DNA of 12,276 nt, from assembly GCA_904501855.1 (NCBI GenBank), contig CAJGCI010000045.1, forward strand, positions 1 to 12,276. Reading direction: 5' to 3'. Below, in pieces: positions 1-7,360 of the stretch. Source of the DNA: Oscillospiraceae bacterium. GTDB lineage: Bacteria > Bacillota > Clostridia > Oscillospirales > Oscillospiraceae. Every line of letters starts with the position of its first letter. The first letter of the stretch is position 1. The notes beneath the pieces are model-generated. The model was not told the DNA's origin. It did no database searches and saw only the letters and a program-made list of their open reading frames with translations. The translations under genes and the position numbers were made by a program.

Positions 1-242
1 GTGCTGCCGCCGGTCTTCAGTTTGGTATACATGCTCTCGTTGGAATCGAAGGTCATGTAGTTGACGGTGATCCCCGTCTCTTCCGTAAAGGCCTTGTTCA
101 CATCGATGTAGCCGTCACTTCCGTCGGAAATGTACTGGCCCCAGTTGTAGACATTGATGCTTCCGCCGGCTGCAGAAGCGGAGACCGGGATGGAGGCAGT
201 CAGAATAACGGCACATAACAGGAGCGCAAACAGTCGTTTCAT
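1..242 (-). CDS. potD: PotD-like polyamine ABC transporter substrate-binding protein, N-terminal part (truncated by window edge)
   Basis: The first 80 codons of a periplasmic-binding-type protein that would capture spermidine/putrescine outside the membrane and hand it to PotBC. Residues 1-28 form a signal peptide: MKR, a hydrophobic stretch at 4-20, then an AxA-type signal peptidase I site (VSASA). The mature start has the family pattern VYNWGQYIS (31-39), then FTEETGITVNY (52-62) and a DSNESMYTKLKTGG block (66-79), all typical of PotD/PotF. The only Cys of the signal region, C10, sits mid-way in the hydrophobic core and is not in a clear lipobox, which is odd for a Gram-positive binding protein. 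Between the NWGQY block and FTEETG there is a short SDGYIDVNK segment. The ATG overlaps the potC stop (ATGA), so it is the last seen gene of the pot operon. The remaining 3' part lies outside the window. Substrate specificity is inferred from family only. Confidence 0.9.
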   Translation of the reverse strand, partial: MKRLFALLLCAVILTASIPVSASAAGGSINVYNWGQYISDGSDGYIDVNKAFTEETGITVNYMTFDSNESMYTKLKTGGS

Positions 243-1084
243 CCCTGCGCCTCCTTCCGCATCTTTCCGCCGCGGAATGCGATGCGTCGCTGCGTCTGCT
301 GTTTCTCGTCTCTGGCCTCCAGCATCGTCATGACGATCATGACAAGTAGGATGACCATGAACAGGAGCGTGAACAGCGCATAGATCTTCGGCTGCAGCGG
401 TTTCTTCGTGTAATTGTAGATCTCCACCGGCAGAGTCACGAACTTCGGCCCGTAGACAAAGTAGCTGATGACAAAGTCGTCCAGCGACATGGTGAAGGCC
501 ATCAGCGCACCGGAGATGACGCCGGGCAGGATCTCGTGGAGCACCACCTTGAAAAATGCCTGGCGGGGAGTGCACCCCAGATCCATGGCCGCCTCCTGCA
601 GGTCCGGATCCATCTGAGACAGTTTCGGCAGGACAGACATGATGATGTAGGGGAGGCTGAAGGTGATGTGCGCGATCAGCAGCGTGACGAATCCCAGAAC
701 GGATTTCATCTTCAGCATCGTCCCGGCAAAGGCAAACAGCAGCGCCAGGGAGACACCGGTGACGATATCCGGGTTCGTCATGGGGATGTTGGTCACGGTC
801 ATGTACATGGAACGGAGCCGCGGCTTCATATCATGCATCCCGATACAGGCCGCGGTGCCCAGCACCGTGGCAATAAGGGAAGACAGGACCGCGATGATCA
901 CGGAGTTGAGGAGCATGGGGAGCAGGACTCCGTCTGCAAACAGCTCCGAATAGTTGTGCAGAGTAAACCCCTTCCACACGGCGGGGTCGGTGCCGGCATT
1001 GAAGGATGCCACCGCCAGGACCACCATGGGAATGTAGAGGAACAGCAGCACGATGTAGGTGAAGGATCTCTGAAATGTCTTCAC
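239..1084 (-). CDS. potC: Polyamine ABC transporter permease PotC
   Basis: This 281-residue integral membrane protein is one of two permeases forming the channel of a spermidine/putrescine importer. About six hydrophobic segments are visible (roughly residues 10-28, 58-82, 105-122, 130-152, 187-210, 236-255). The cytoplasmic EAA loop that docks onto PotA begins at EAAMDLGC (164-171) and is followed by the ILPGVISG stretch (185-192). The DDFVISYF motif (202-209) is characteristic of PotC. The length matches the family, apart from a slightly long basic C-terminal tail (RDEKQQTQRRIAFRGGKMRK). The start codon overlaps the potB stop by 4 nt and the stop overlaps the potD start by 4 nt, which suggests translational coupling. 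Assignment as PotC rather than PotB rests on these motifs and on gene order. Confidence 0.95.
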   Translation of the reverse strand: MKTFQRSFTYIVLLFLYIPMVVLAVASFNAGTDPAVWKGFTLHNYSELFADGVLLPMLLNSVIIAVLSSLIATVLGTAACIGMHDMKPRLRSMYMTVTNIPMTNPDIVTGVSLALLFAFAGTMLKMKSVLGFVTLLIAHITFSLPYIIMSVLPKLSQMDPDLQEAAMDLGCTPRQAFFKVVLHEILPGVISGALMAFTMSLDDFVISYFVYGPKFVTLPVEIYNYTKKPLQPKIYALFTLLFMVILLVMIVMTMLEARDEKQQTQRRIAFRGGKMRKEAQG

Positions 1085-1893
1085 GGCATGGCCACCTCCT
1101 CCGTTCCGGATACCCGGCGGGTGATGCCGATGCAGATGAAGACCAGCACCATGAGGATCAGGGAGAGAGCCGCACCGAGATTCGGGTTATAGGCGGCCTT
1201 GAACTGGCTCTCGATGACGTCGCCGATCAGCGTCGTTCCGGAGGAGCCCAGCTTCTGTGAAATGTAGAAAGTGGAGACTGCCGGAACAAAGACCATGGTA
1301 AATCCGGAGATGACTCCCGGCATGGACAGCGGAAAGATCACCTTGGTAAAGACCTGCGGGGAATTGCATCCCAGGTCCTGCGCCGCCTCAATGAGACGGG
1401 AATCGATCTTGAGGATCACGCTGTACAGGGGCAGGATCATATAGGGCAGATAGTTGTATACCATGCCCAGTATGACCGCACCGTTGTTGCGGATCAGCGG
1501 CAGAGGTTTCATCCCCATCGCCTGAATGATACGGTTGATGATACCGGTATCGTCCAGCAGGGATACCCAGGCCATGGTGCGCAGCAGGAAACTGATGCAC
1601 ATGGGCAGCATCACCAGCAGGTACAGCAGACGCTGACGGCTGGGAGGACACTGCGCGATATAATAGGCCACGGGATAGCCGATGATAAGACACACCACCG
1701 TCGAGATCAGAGCCAGCCAGATGGATTTGATGAAGATAGGCATATAGCTCTGGATCCGGATGATGTTCTCCAGAGTGAACTGGCCGGTGATGGAATCCGT
1801 GAAGGCATAGTAGAATACGATCCCCAGCGGCACCACCGTAAACAGCACCATCCAAACGATATACGGAGTGGCAAGACGTTTGGTATGGATCAT
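1081..1893 (-). CDS. potB: Polyamine ABC transporter permease PotB
   Basis: This 270-residue membrane permease is the partner of PotC in a polyamine-type importer. Hydrophobic segments lie near residues 8-30, 56-80, 88-112, 136-162, 190-212 and 238-258. The EAA loop is visible as EAAQDLGC (169-176), followed by FPLSMPGVISG (187-197), which would contact the PotA ATPase. The LLRTMAWVSLLDDTGIIN region (103-120) is typical of PotB. The start at MIHTKRL gives a normal N-terminus and overlaps the potA stop codon (ATGA). The stop overlaps the potC start in the same way. No missing or changed key residue was seen. Confidence 0.95.
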   Translation of the reverse strand: MIHTKRLATPYIVWMVLFTVVPLGIVFYYAFTDSITGQFTLENIIRIQSYMPIFIKSIWLALISTVVCLIIGYPVAYYIAQCPPSRQRLLYLLVMLPMCISFLLRTMAWVSLLDDTGIINRIIQAMGMKPLPLIRNNGAVILGMVYNYLPYMILPLYSVILKIDSRLIEAAQDLGCNSPQVFTKVIFPLSMPGVISGFTMVFVPAVSTFYISQKLGSSGTTLIGDVIESQFKAAYNPNLGAALSLILMVLVFICIGITRRVSGTEEVAMP

Positions 1894-3068
1894 GTCTCGC
1901 TCCCTTCCTCGGCAGAACCTTCTTCCGGTTCGGAGCTGTCCTCCGTCAGATCCTCGGGATACAGATCCGGATCGTTCATTTCATCGTACTCCTCGGAATA
2001 GGAGCTGTAGTCTCCGAACATGCCGGAGTACTCGCTGCGATGCATGATATGGATGTCATCGGGCCCCAGACGGATGCCGATGACTTCGTCCACGTCATGA
2101 TGCTCCGTGGTCTGGATCAGCCACTTGAATCCGTGGAAGTCCACGATGGTATCATAATGGACACCCATGAAGGTCACGGAGGTGACGGTGCCGGTGAGCT
2201 GTCCCTTTTCGGGCGTGACGATCTCCACGTCCTCGGGACGTACCACGACGTCCACCGGTTCGTTGGGTTCAAATCCGGCGTCAAGGCAGCGGAATTTGCG
2301 GCCGAAGAACTTTACGACGTAGTCTTCCAGCATGATGCCGTCAAGGATGTTGGATTCCCCGATGAAATCGGCAACAAATGCGTTCTCCGGTTCGTTGTAG
2401 ATGTCCTCCGGCGTGCCGATCTGCTGGATGCGTCCGCGGTCCATGACCACGACGGTGTCGGACATGGACAGGGCTTCCTCCTGGTCATGAGTGACATAGA
2501 TAAAAGTAATGCCCAGTGTCTGCTGGATCCGCTTGAGCTCCTGCTGCATATCTTTGCGCAGACGGAGATCCAGTGCGCCCAGAGGTTCGTCCAGCAACAG
2601 GACTTTCGGGCGGTTGACCAGCGCACGGGCTATGGCAACACGCTGCTGCTGGCCGCCGGACAGCTGAGAGATGCTGCGGTTTTCGAAACCTTTCAGACTG
2701 ACGATCTCCAGCATTTCCGTGACGCGGTCATCGATCTCCTGTTCCGGCAGTTTTGCCAGACGGAGGCCGAAGGCGACATTTTCATATACGTCCAGATGCG
2801 GAAAAAGCGCATAACGCTGAAATACCGTGTTGACTTTTCGCTGGTAGGGAGGGACGTCGTTGATCCGTTCCCCATCGAAAAGGACATCGCCGGAAGTAGC
2901 CTGAAGGAAACCTCCTATAATTCGAAGCGTTGTTGTCTTGCCGCAGCCGGACGGGCCGAGCAGTGTGAGAAATTCTTCATTTTTGATGCTGAGGTTAATA
3001 CTGTCAAGAACGATCTCATCGTCAAACGCCATGGAACAGTCGATCAGGCGGATGAGCTCTTTGGACAT
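1890..3068 (-). CDS. potA: Polyamine ABC transporter ATP-binding protein PotA with an acidic C-terminal tail
   Basis: This 392-residue ATPase would power the PotBC channel from the cytoplasmic face. The nucleotide-binding domain is complete: Walker A GPSGCGKTT (38-46), Q-loop Q84, signature LSGGQQQR (136-143), Walker B VLLLDEP (156-162), D-loop GALD (164-167) and switch His H194 (THDQEEA). A regulatory TOBE-type domain covers about 270-345 (VVVRPEDVEIV onward, ending IRLGPDDIHIM). The last 45 residues or so (348-392) are low-complexity and strongly acidic, with 17 Asp/Glu and no Lys/Arg. This extension goes beyond the usual PotA end. The start is supported by GGAGG at 3073-3077, four bases upstream. 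It is the first gene of potABCD and sits behind its own promoter and a leader hairpin. Polyamine specificity is inferred from the family and the operon. Confidence 0.95.
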   Translation of the reverse strand: MSKELIRLIDCSMAFDDEIVLDSINLSIKNEEFLTLLGPSGCGKTTTLRIIGGFLQATSGDVLFDGERINDVPPYQRKVNTVFQRYALFPHLDVYENVAFGLRLAKLPEQEIDDRVTEMLEIVSLKGFENRSISQLSGGQQQRVAIARALVNRPKVLLLDEPLGALDLRLRKDMQQELKRIQQTLGITFIYVTHDQEEALSMSDTVVVMDRGRIQQIGTPEDIYNEPENAFVADFIGESNILDGIMLEDYVVKFFGRKFRCLDAGFEPNEPVDVVVRPEDVEIVTPEKGQLTGTVTSVTFMGVHYDTIVDFHGFKWLIQTTEHHDVDEVIGIRLGPDDIHIMHRSEYSGMFGDYSSYSEEYDEMNDPDLYPEDLTEDSSEPEEGSAEEGSET

Positions 3069-3107
3069 TTATCCTCCCCCATTTCTGTAGTAAGATAGAT
3101 TGAAGAA

Positions 3108-3143
3108 ACGGGGGTGCTCCGGCCTTAATCGGAGCACCCCCGT
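3108..3143 (-). terminator. Strong hairpin in the potA leader (attenuator or 5' stabilising stem)
   Basis: Perfect 14-bp inverted repeat: arms 3108-3121 (ACGGGGGTGCTCCG) and 3130-3143, with an 8-nt loop at 3122-3129. On the minus strand the stem is followed by a short U-rich run (TTTCTTC), as in a weak intrinsic terminator. No minus-strand gene lies upstream to be terminated, and the predicted pot transcript would start only about 4 nt before the stem. It may therefore act as an attenuator or as a 5' mRNA-stabilising structure. The repeat is seen directly; the role is inferred. Confidence 0.7.
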
Positions 3144-3153
3144 GTTGATAAAA

Positions 3154-3182
3154 AATATAGCGATTTCTCCCTGATTTGTCAA
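3154..3182 (-). promoter_or_regulatory. Sigma-A promoter of the potABCD operon
   Basis: On the minus strand, a perfect -35 TTGACA (3177-3182) is followed by a 17-nt spacer and a -10 TATATT (3154-3159). The predicted start is near 3147, giving a leader of about 79 nt before potA that contains the 14-bp hairpin. Confidence 0.75.
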
Positions 3183-3187
3183 TGGTT

Positions 3188-3206
3188 TATTCCATATAAT
3201 GGAATA
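3188..3206. promoter_or_regulatory. 19-bp palindrome, candidate operator between divergent promoters
   Basis: Perfect 7-bp arms TATTCCA (3188-3194) and TGGAATA (3200-3206) flank a 5-nt TATAA centre. The site lies just upstream of the pot -35 (ends 3182) and upstream of the -35 of the rightward promoter (starts 3223). It could therefore bind a dimeric regulator of one or both directions. No regulator gene is in the window. Confidence 0.45.
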
Positions 3207-3222
3207 GTTTACGGAAAGTTTC

Positions 3223-3250
3223 TTGAATCACGTTCCGGGCATGGTATAAT
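3223..3250 (+). promoter_or_regulatory. Sigma-A promoter of the SLH-domain protein gene
   Basis: -35 TTGAAT (3223-3228), 16-nt spacer, and an extended -10 TGG-TATAAT (hexamer 3245-3250). The predicted start is near 3257, about 50 nt upstream of the ATG at 3309. Confidence 0.65.
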
Positions 3251-3308
3251 AACAGCATCGTCCGATTAATAATTCATGACAATAGATTTCAATCCCCCGG
3301 AGGTAATT

Positions 3309-4988
3309 ATGCAGAAGAAACGATTGCAGAGACTGACAGCTGTGGTGCTGGCCGTCATCATGATGGTGTCACTGGCAGCCGTCGCAGGCGCAGTGGATAC
3401 GGAGGATATCGTACGGGAAGCCGACGTCTCGGTTCCCGACGAAGGCAACGTGCTGGTAGCGATCAGCGGCTCTGCCGCGGTGAAGAGTGAGAAGCAGGCA
3501 CTGCTGGATACGCTCAATGCGCTGCGGAAAGAGGCTTGCGACAAAGGATATCCCAACCCGGAAAATCCGTCGGTGGCTCTGACCAGCGAGGACTATGTTC
3601 CGCTGAAATGGAACATGGATCTGGAAGAAATGGCGCAGCTGCGCTCCGCGGAAGGCATCGTGGAGGAGAGTGTCACCCGTCCCAGCGGCAAGAACAGCGG
3701 GACCATCACCATCAACGGCACCAACACCAGCCGGGAGGACATCGGCTGGGCCTGGGTGGATAACGCGGAAGGTGCGGACCTCACCGGACTGCCGGAACTG
3801 TTCTACGGTTATAACGGAAGCTCTGCGGCAGCCAACTCCGAGATCGCCCGATGGATCTCCGGCGGCTATTCCCAGGATGATACGGCAGTATCCCATTATG
3901 CGCATCTGATCAATCCGGCCTACCGTTCCGTGGGATCGGCCATGTTCAAGATCTCCAACGGCACCATCGTCACTGCCACCGGCAAGGAATACTACGGCCG
4001 GGCCGTGATGTGCATGGTTCAGGAACTCAGCCGCTCGGAGACCCCGGATGCCAAGCAGGCGTTCAGCGATCTGGGAGGCGATTATACACAGAAAATGGAA
4101 GTGCGCCCCTCTTATCTGGAGCAGATGTATTTCGACGACGATACCGTCAGAGCCATGGAGACCGGAAAAAGAGAGACTCTGATTCCCACCGTGATGCTCC
4201 ATGCCGGAAGACATGAGCGGTATGCCCACGAGATCTATGTCCCGGACTGCCTTCTCACCGCCGGTGCCACCTGGACCTCCTCCAATACGTCCAGCGCCAC
4301 CGTCAACAAGAACGGAAGAGTCAGCGCCCGGGCTGCCGGCAGCGTGACCATCACCGCCAGTGCAGGGGAACTGAACGCCGAACAGGTGATCCGCATCACC
4401 GGTGAGAACGCGGACATGCCGGAAGATGATGTGTCCGAGCAGTATGAAGATGTCTATCCTGACAAGTGGTATACTCCCGGTGTGGAATACTGCGTGGAGA
4501 ACGGACTGATGACCGGTGTCTCGAAAACGATGTTCGATCTTACCAGCAATGTCAACCGCGCCATGGTAGTAACCACGCTGTGGGCGATGGAAGGAAAACC
4601 GGAACCCAAGGGGACGAAAAGCTTCAGTGATGTTCCTCAGGGAAGATACTTTACCAAAGCCGTTCAGTGGGCGGCGGAAAAAGAGATCGTCACAGGACAT
4701 GTGGGCGGCGTGTACAAGCCCTTCGATGCGGTGTCCCGTCAGCAGCTGGTGACCATTCTGTACCAGTATGCGAGACTGCATGGATGGGATTCCCAGGCAA
4801 GCGGATCCCTGGCACCCTATACCGACCAGGCGGACATCTCCGGCTACGGTGTGCTTCCGTTCCGATGGGCAGTGGGCCACGGCCTGATCTCCGGACGCAC
4901 GGAGACCCAGCTGGCACCGAGAGAGGCCGTGATGCGTTCGGAACTTGCCACCATCCTCATGCGGTTCCATCAGAATATCCGCATCTGA
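3309..4988 (+). CDS. Secreted surface protein: CAP/SCP-like domain, BIG2 Ig-like domain and three SLH repeats
   Basis: The start at 3309 is chosen because CGGAGG (3298-3303) sits 5 nt upstream and the protein then begins with a clean signal peptide. An earlier ATG at 3276 would bury that Shine-Dalgarno inside the gene. The product has 559 residues. A signal peptide covers 1-28 (basic MQKKRLQR, hydrophobic 9-27, cleavage after AGA). A divergent CAP/YkwD-like domain spans about 60-240 (LNALRKEA, LKWNMDLEEMAQLRSAEG, TRPSG, SHYAHLINPAYRSVGSAMF). A BIG2 domain lies at about 290-365 (ATWTSSNTSSATVNKNGRVS, AAGSVTITA). Three SLH repeats lie at about 379-430, 437-490 and 502-553, each with the D/T-x-x-x-W/Y start and a G-L/I-x-x-G turn. 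SLH repeats bind secondary cell-wall polymer, so it should be a cell-wall-anchored protein. The biochemical role of bacterial CAP domains is not settled and no activity is claimed. It is monocistronic, with its own promoter and terminator. Confidence 0.9.
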   Translation: MQKKRLQRLTAVVLAVIMMVSLAAVAGAVDTEDIVREADVSVPDEGNVLVAISGSAAVKSEKQALLDTLNALRKEACDKGYPNPENPSVALTSEDYVPLKWNMDLEEMAQLRSAEGIVEESVTRPSGKNSGTITINGTNTSREDIGWAWVDNAEGADLTGLPELFYGYNGSSAAANSEIARWISGGYSQDDTAVSHYAHLINPAYRSVGSAMFKISNGTIVTATGKEYYGRAVMCMVQELSRSETPDAKQAFSDLGGDYTQKMEVRPSYLEQMYFDDDTVRAMETGKRETLIPTVMLHAGRHERYAHEIYVPDCLLTAGATWTSSNTSSATVNKNGRVSARAAGSVTITASAGELNAEQVIRITGENADMPEDDVSEQYEDVYPDKWYTPGVEYCVENGLMTGVSKTMFDLTSNVNRAMVVTTLWAMEGKPEPKGTKSFSDVPQGRYFTKAVQWAAEKEIVTGHVGGVYKPFDAVSRQQLVTILYQYARLHGWDSQASGSLAPYTDQADISGYGVLPFRWAVGHGLISGRTETQLAPREAVMRSELATILMRFHQNIRI

Positions 4989-5005
4989 GCGGGATGAAAG
5001 ACAAT

Positions 5006-5036
5006 AAAAAAAGATGGCGGAATGCCATCTTTTTTT
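5006..5036 (+). terminator. Intrinsic terminator after the SLH protein gene
   Basis: Arms GATGGC (5013-5018) and GCCATC (5024-5029) with a GGAAT loop, preceded by seven A and followed by seven T (5030-5036). The A and T tracts extend the pairing. It starts 17 nt after the stop codon and isolates the gene from the SEL1 gene downstream. Confidence 0.92.
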
Positions 5037-5049
5037 ATGCCCGGAATTC

Positions 5050-5079
5050 TTGCAAGGAATAACATATCAGTGGTAACAT
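5050..5079 (+). promoter_or_regulatory. Possible promoter of the SEL1-HD gene pair
   Basis: TTGCAA (5050-5055), an 18-nt spacer and TAACAT (5074-5079) is the best sigma-A-like match in the 5037-5119 gap. A promoter is expected there because a strong terminator lies just upstream. The -10 is only a 4/6 match. Confidence 0.4.
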
Positions 5080-5119
5080 GAAACTGAACCAATTGGAGCA
5101 TAGGTAAAGGAGCCAGATT

Positions 5120-7360
5120 ATGGCAAATGAAAACTCCAATCGAATAGAGGGAATCGGACCGGAGGACTACGAAGTCGTCTATTTTGCCCCCGAACTTCTT
5201 CAGTATGCCAATGACCGTCAGAAGGAAGCCAAGGACGAGTTTCAGACGACACTGGAACTGGCGGAGGAAGGAGATCCTCAGGCAATGGTGCAGATGGGGC
5301 TGAACTATCTCTACGGCAGCATCGGCATCGAGAAGAATGACAAGAAAGCATTTGAATGGTTCTCACGGGTTCCCGAGGATTCCGGACCGGGCCGTTACTG
5401 GCTGGGTCTCTGTTACGCTGCCGCCATCGGCGTGCCGAGGGACTTCAAACGTGCCGCGGAGCTGTACCGTCAGTCGGCGGATCTGGAGTATGCCCCGGGC
5501 CAGTGCTATTTGGGTATGTGCTATGAAGTGGGAAACGGCGTTCCGCAGGATCTGGTCTATGCCGCGGAACTGTACCAGCAGGCGGCAGATGCCGGATATC
5601 CTCTGGCAATGCTGAATCTCGGACTGATGTACTACCGGGGAGTCGGAGTGCCGCTTTCTCTGGAGCATGCCGCGGAACTGTTTACGGAAGCGGCGGAGCA
5701 CCGTGTTCCGAAAGGCCTCTACATGCTGGGGGTATGCTATGAATTCGGTTATGGCATTGATCAGAATCTGGACCGCGCCCGCGTCCTCTACGAGAAGGCG
5801 GCGGAGAGCGGCGACCCGGAGGGTCTGTGCGCCTATGGCCTGTTGTATTTAAATGGTAAAGGTGTGGAGAAGGACGAGCATAAGGCCTTCCTGCAGTTTG
5901 AACAGTCGGCGAAGACCGGATTTCCCCGGGCGCTGTATTTTCTGGGGGAATGCTTCTTCGAAGGGAAGGGAACGCCGAAGAACGAACGGAAAGCGTTCGG
6001 ATGCTTCTCCGTGGCATCCCGTGCCGGGCATCCCGATGCACTGTACAAGATGGGCGTCATCTATGAGCAGGGGATCGGTTCCCGCCCCAACGGGAAAAGG
6101 GCCGCGGTATTCTACAAGCAGGCAGCGGACAAGGGACATGTTCCCTCCATGGTGCGGCTTGCCCAGTTCCATGAAGTGGGCCGTTATGTGGTGAAGGATC
6201 TGGAAAAGGCAGCCAAGCTTTATGAGCGCGCTGCGGAAGAAGGGGATCCTCAGGCCATGTGCGGTCTCGGTGCCATGTATTACTACGGAAACGGTGTGAC
6301 GAAGAGCATCCGCCGGGCTGTGGATCTGTTCCGGAAATCTGCGGATCTCGGAAACAGCACCGCCATGTACTTTCTCGGAATGTGTCTGGAAAAGGGCACC
6401 GGAGTGGATGCGGATCCTCAGGAAGCGGCGAAACTGTATTTCAAAGCCTCGGAGGAGTGCGTGGAAGCCCAGTATGCCCTGGCACTGTGCTATGCTCTCG
6501 GAAAGGGAGTTCCCCGGGACATGAACAAATCCGTTCAGCTGTACCGCCAGGCGGCGGACCGGGGCAATGTGGAGAGCAAGTACAGTCTGGGCTGCATGTA
6601 TCTGGACGGAGACTATGTGGAGAAAGATCTGAAACAGGCGTTTGCGTATATCTTTGAAGCCGCCAAGGCCGGGCATCCCGCTGCCAACTATCAGCTGGGA
6701 CGGATGTACGAACAGGGCCTTGGCGTGGAGATGAACCGGAGAAAAGCAGGTAGCTACTACAAGACGGCGGCCAATGCCGGACATGCACAGGCACAGTTCC
6801 GGCGGGCAGAAATACTCATGGGAAGTTCCGACGGCAGAAGAGACCAGGTCCAGGCGTTCGAACTGATCGAGAAAGCCGCGGCACAGGATCTCCCGGAGGC
6901 AGTGTGCCAGCTGGGATACTGCTACGAAAAGGGCTTCGGCACAAAAGTCAATCTTCTGAAGGCGTTTGAAAACTACAAAAAGAGCGCGGAGATGGGAGTC
7001 GCTGCGGGACAGAACAATCTCGGCTATATGTATGAGCACGGATTCGGGACCCAGCGGGATCCCGAGAAGGCCGTGGCCTGTTATGAACAGGCTGCCCGGA
7101 AGGGGCTGAAAGAAGCGAAGTATAATCTTGCCAGCATGTACGAACGGGGATGCGGCACGGATAAGAATATGAAAAGGGCGCTGGGACTGTATCAGGAGTC
7201 CTGCGCACTGGGAATGGCTACCGGCGAAAAAGCGGTCCAGCGGGTGGAACGCGCCATTCAGAGAAGGCGTGCGGGCATTCTCCTTCTGGGGAGTGCGGGC
7301 GCTCTGACCGCCGCGTCCGTACTGTGGCGGCTGACCCGCAGAATCCTGGGAGGACAGTGA
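5120..7360 (+). CDS. SEL1-repeat protein with 18 tandem repeats and a C-terminal transmembrane anchor
   Basis: This 746-residue protein is almost entirely a solenoid. After about 50 non-repeat residues, eighteen SEL1-like repeats run from 51 to 697. All are 36 residues long except repeat 12, which has 35. The consensus is G-x-P-x-A-x-Y-x-L-G-x-x-Y-x-x-G-x-G-V-x-x-D-x-x-K-A-x-x-x-Y-x-x-A-A-x. Residues 698-717 form a basic, partly repeat-like linker (VERAIQRRR). Residues 718-738 (AGILLLGSAGALTAASVLW) form one hydrophobic segment followed by TRRILGGQ. There is no signal peptide, so the solenoid is probably cytoplasmic and tail-anchored to the membrane. SEL1 repeats usually act as protein-binding scaffolds; the partner is unknown. 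The start is supported by AAAGGAG at 5106-5112. Its stop overlaps the ATG of the HD-domain gene by one base, which suggests the two are coupled. Confidence 0.93.
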   Translation: MANENSNRIEGIGPEDYEVVYFAPELLQYANDRQKEAKDEFQTTLELAEEGDPQAMVQMGLNYLYGSIGIEKNDKKAFEWFSRVPEDSGPGRYWLGLCYAAAIGVPRDFKRAAELYRQSADLEYAPGQCYLGMCYEVGNGVPQDLVYAAELYQQAADAGYPLAMLNLGLMYYRGVGVPLSLEHAAELFTEAAEHRVPKGLYMLGVCYEFGYGIDQNLDRARVLYEKAAESGDPEGLCAYGLLYLNGKGVEKDEHKAFLQFEQSAKTGFPRALYFLGECFFEGKGTPKNERKAFGCFSVASRAGHPDALYKMGVIYEQGIGSRPNGKRAAVFYKQAADKGHVPSMVRLAQFHEVGRYVVKDLEKAAKLYERAAEEGDPQAMCGLGAMYYYGNGVTKSIRRAVDLFRKSADLGNSTAMYFLGMCLEKGTGVDADPQEAAKLYFKASEECVEAQYALALCYALGKGVPRDMNKSVQLYRQAADRGNVESKYSLGCMYLDGDYVEKDLKQAFAYIFEAAKAGHPAANYQLGRMYEQGLGVEMNRRKAGSYYKTAANAGHAQAQFRRAEILMGSSDGRRDQVQAFELIEKAAAQDLPEAVCQLGYCYEKGFGTKVNLLKAFENYKKSAEMGVAAGQNNLGYMYEHGFGTQRDPEKAVACYEQAARKGLKEAKYNLASMYERGCGTDKNMKRALGLYQESCALGMATGEKAVQRVERAIQRRRAGILLLGSAGALTAASVLWRLTRRILGGQ

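Noticed and set aside
2040..3098. A 352-codon plus-strand frame opposite potA
   Set aside because: PotA has all ATPase motifs on the minus strand, and the opposite product resembles no family.
3369..4970. A 533-codon open frame on the minus strand opposite the SLH protein gene
   Set aside because: It is a shadow of the GC-rich plus-strand gene: no ribosome binding site, His/Gly-rich low-quality composition, and the plus strand encodes recognisable CAP, BIG2 and SLH domains.
5089..5096. CCAATTGG palindrome upstream of the SEL1 gene
   Set aside because: Only 8 bp with no extension of the symmetry; expected often by chance.
5400..7200. Near-identical DNA repeats (such as GCCGCGGAACTGT) that might suggest a repeat array
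   Set aside because: They follow the 36-residue SEL1 protein repeat in frame and differ in sequence; this is coding repetition, not CRISPR or a satellite.
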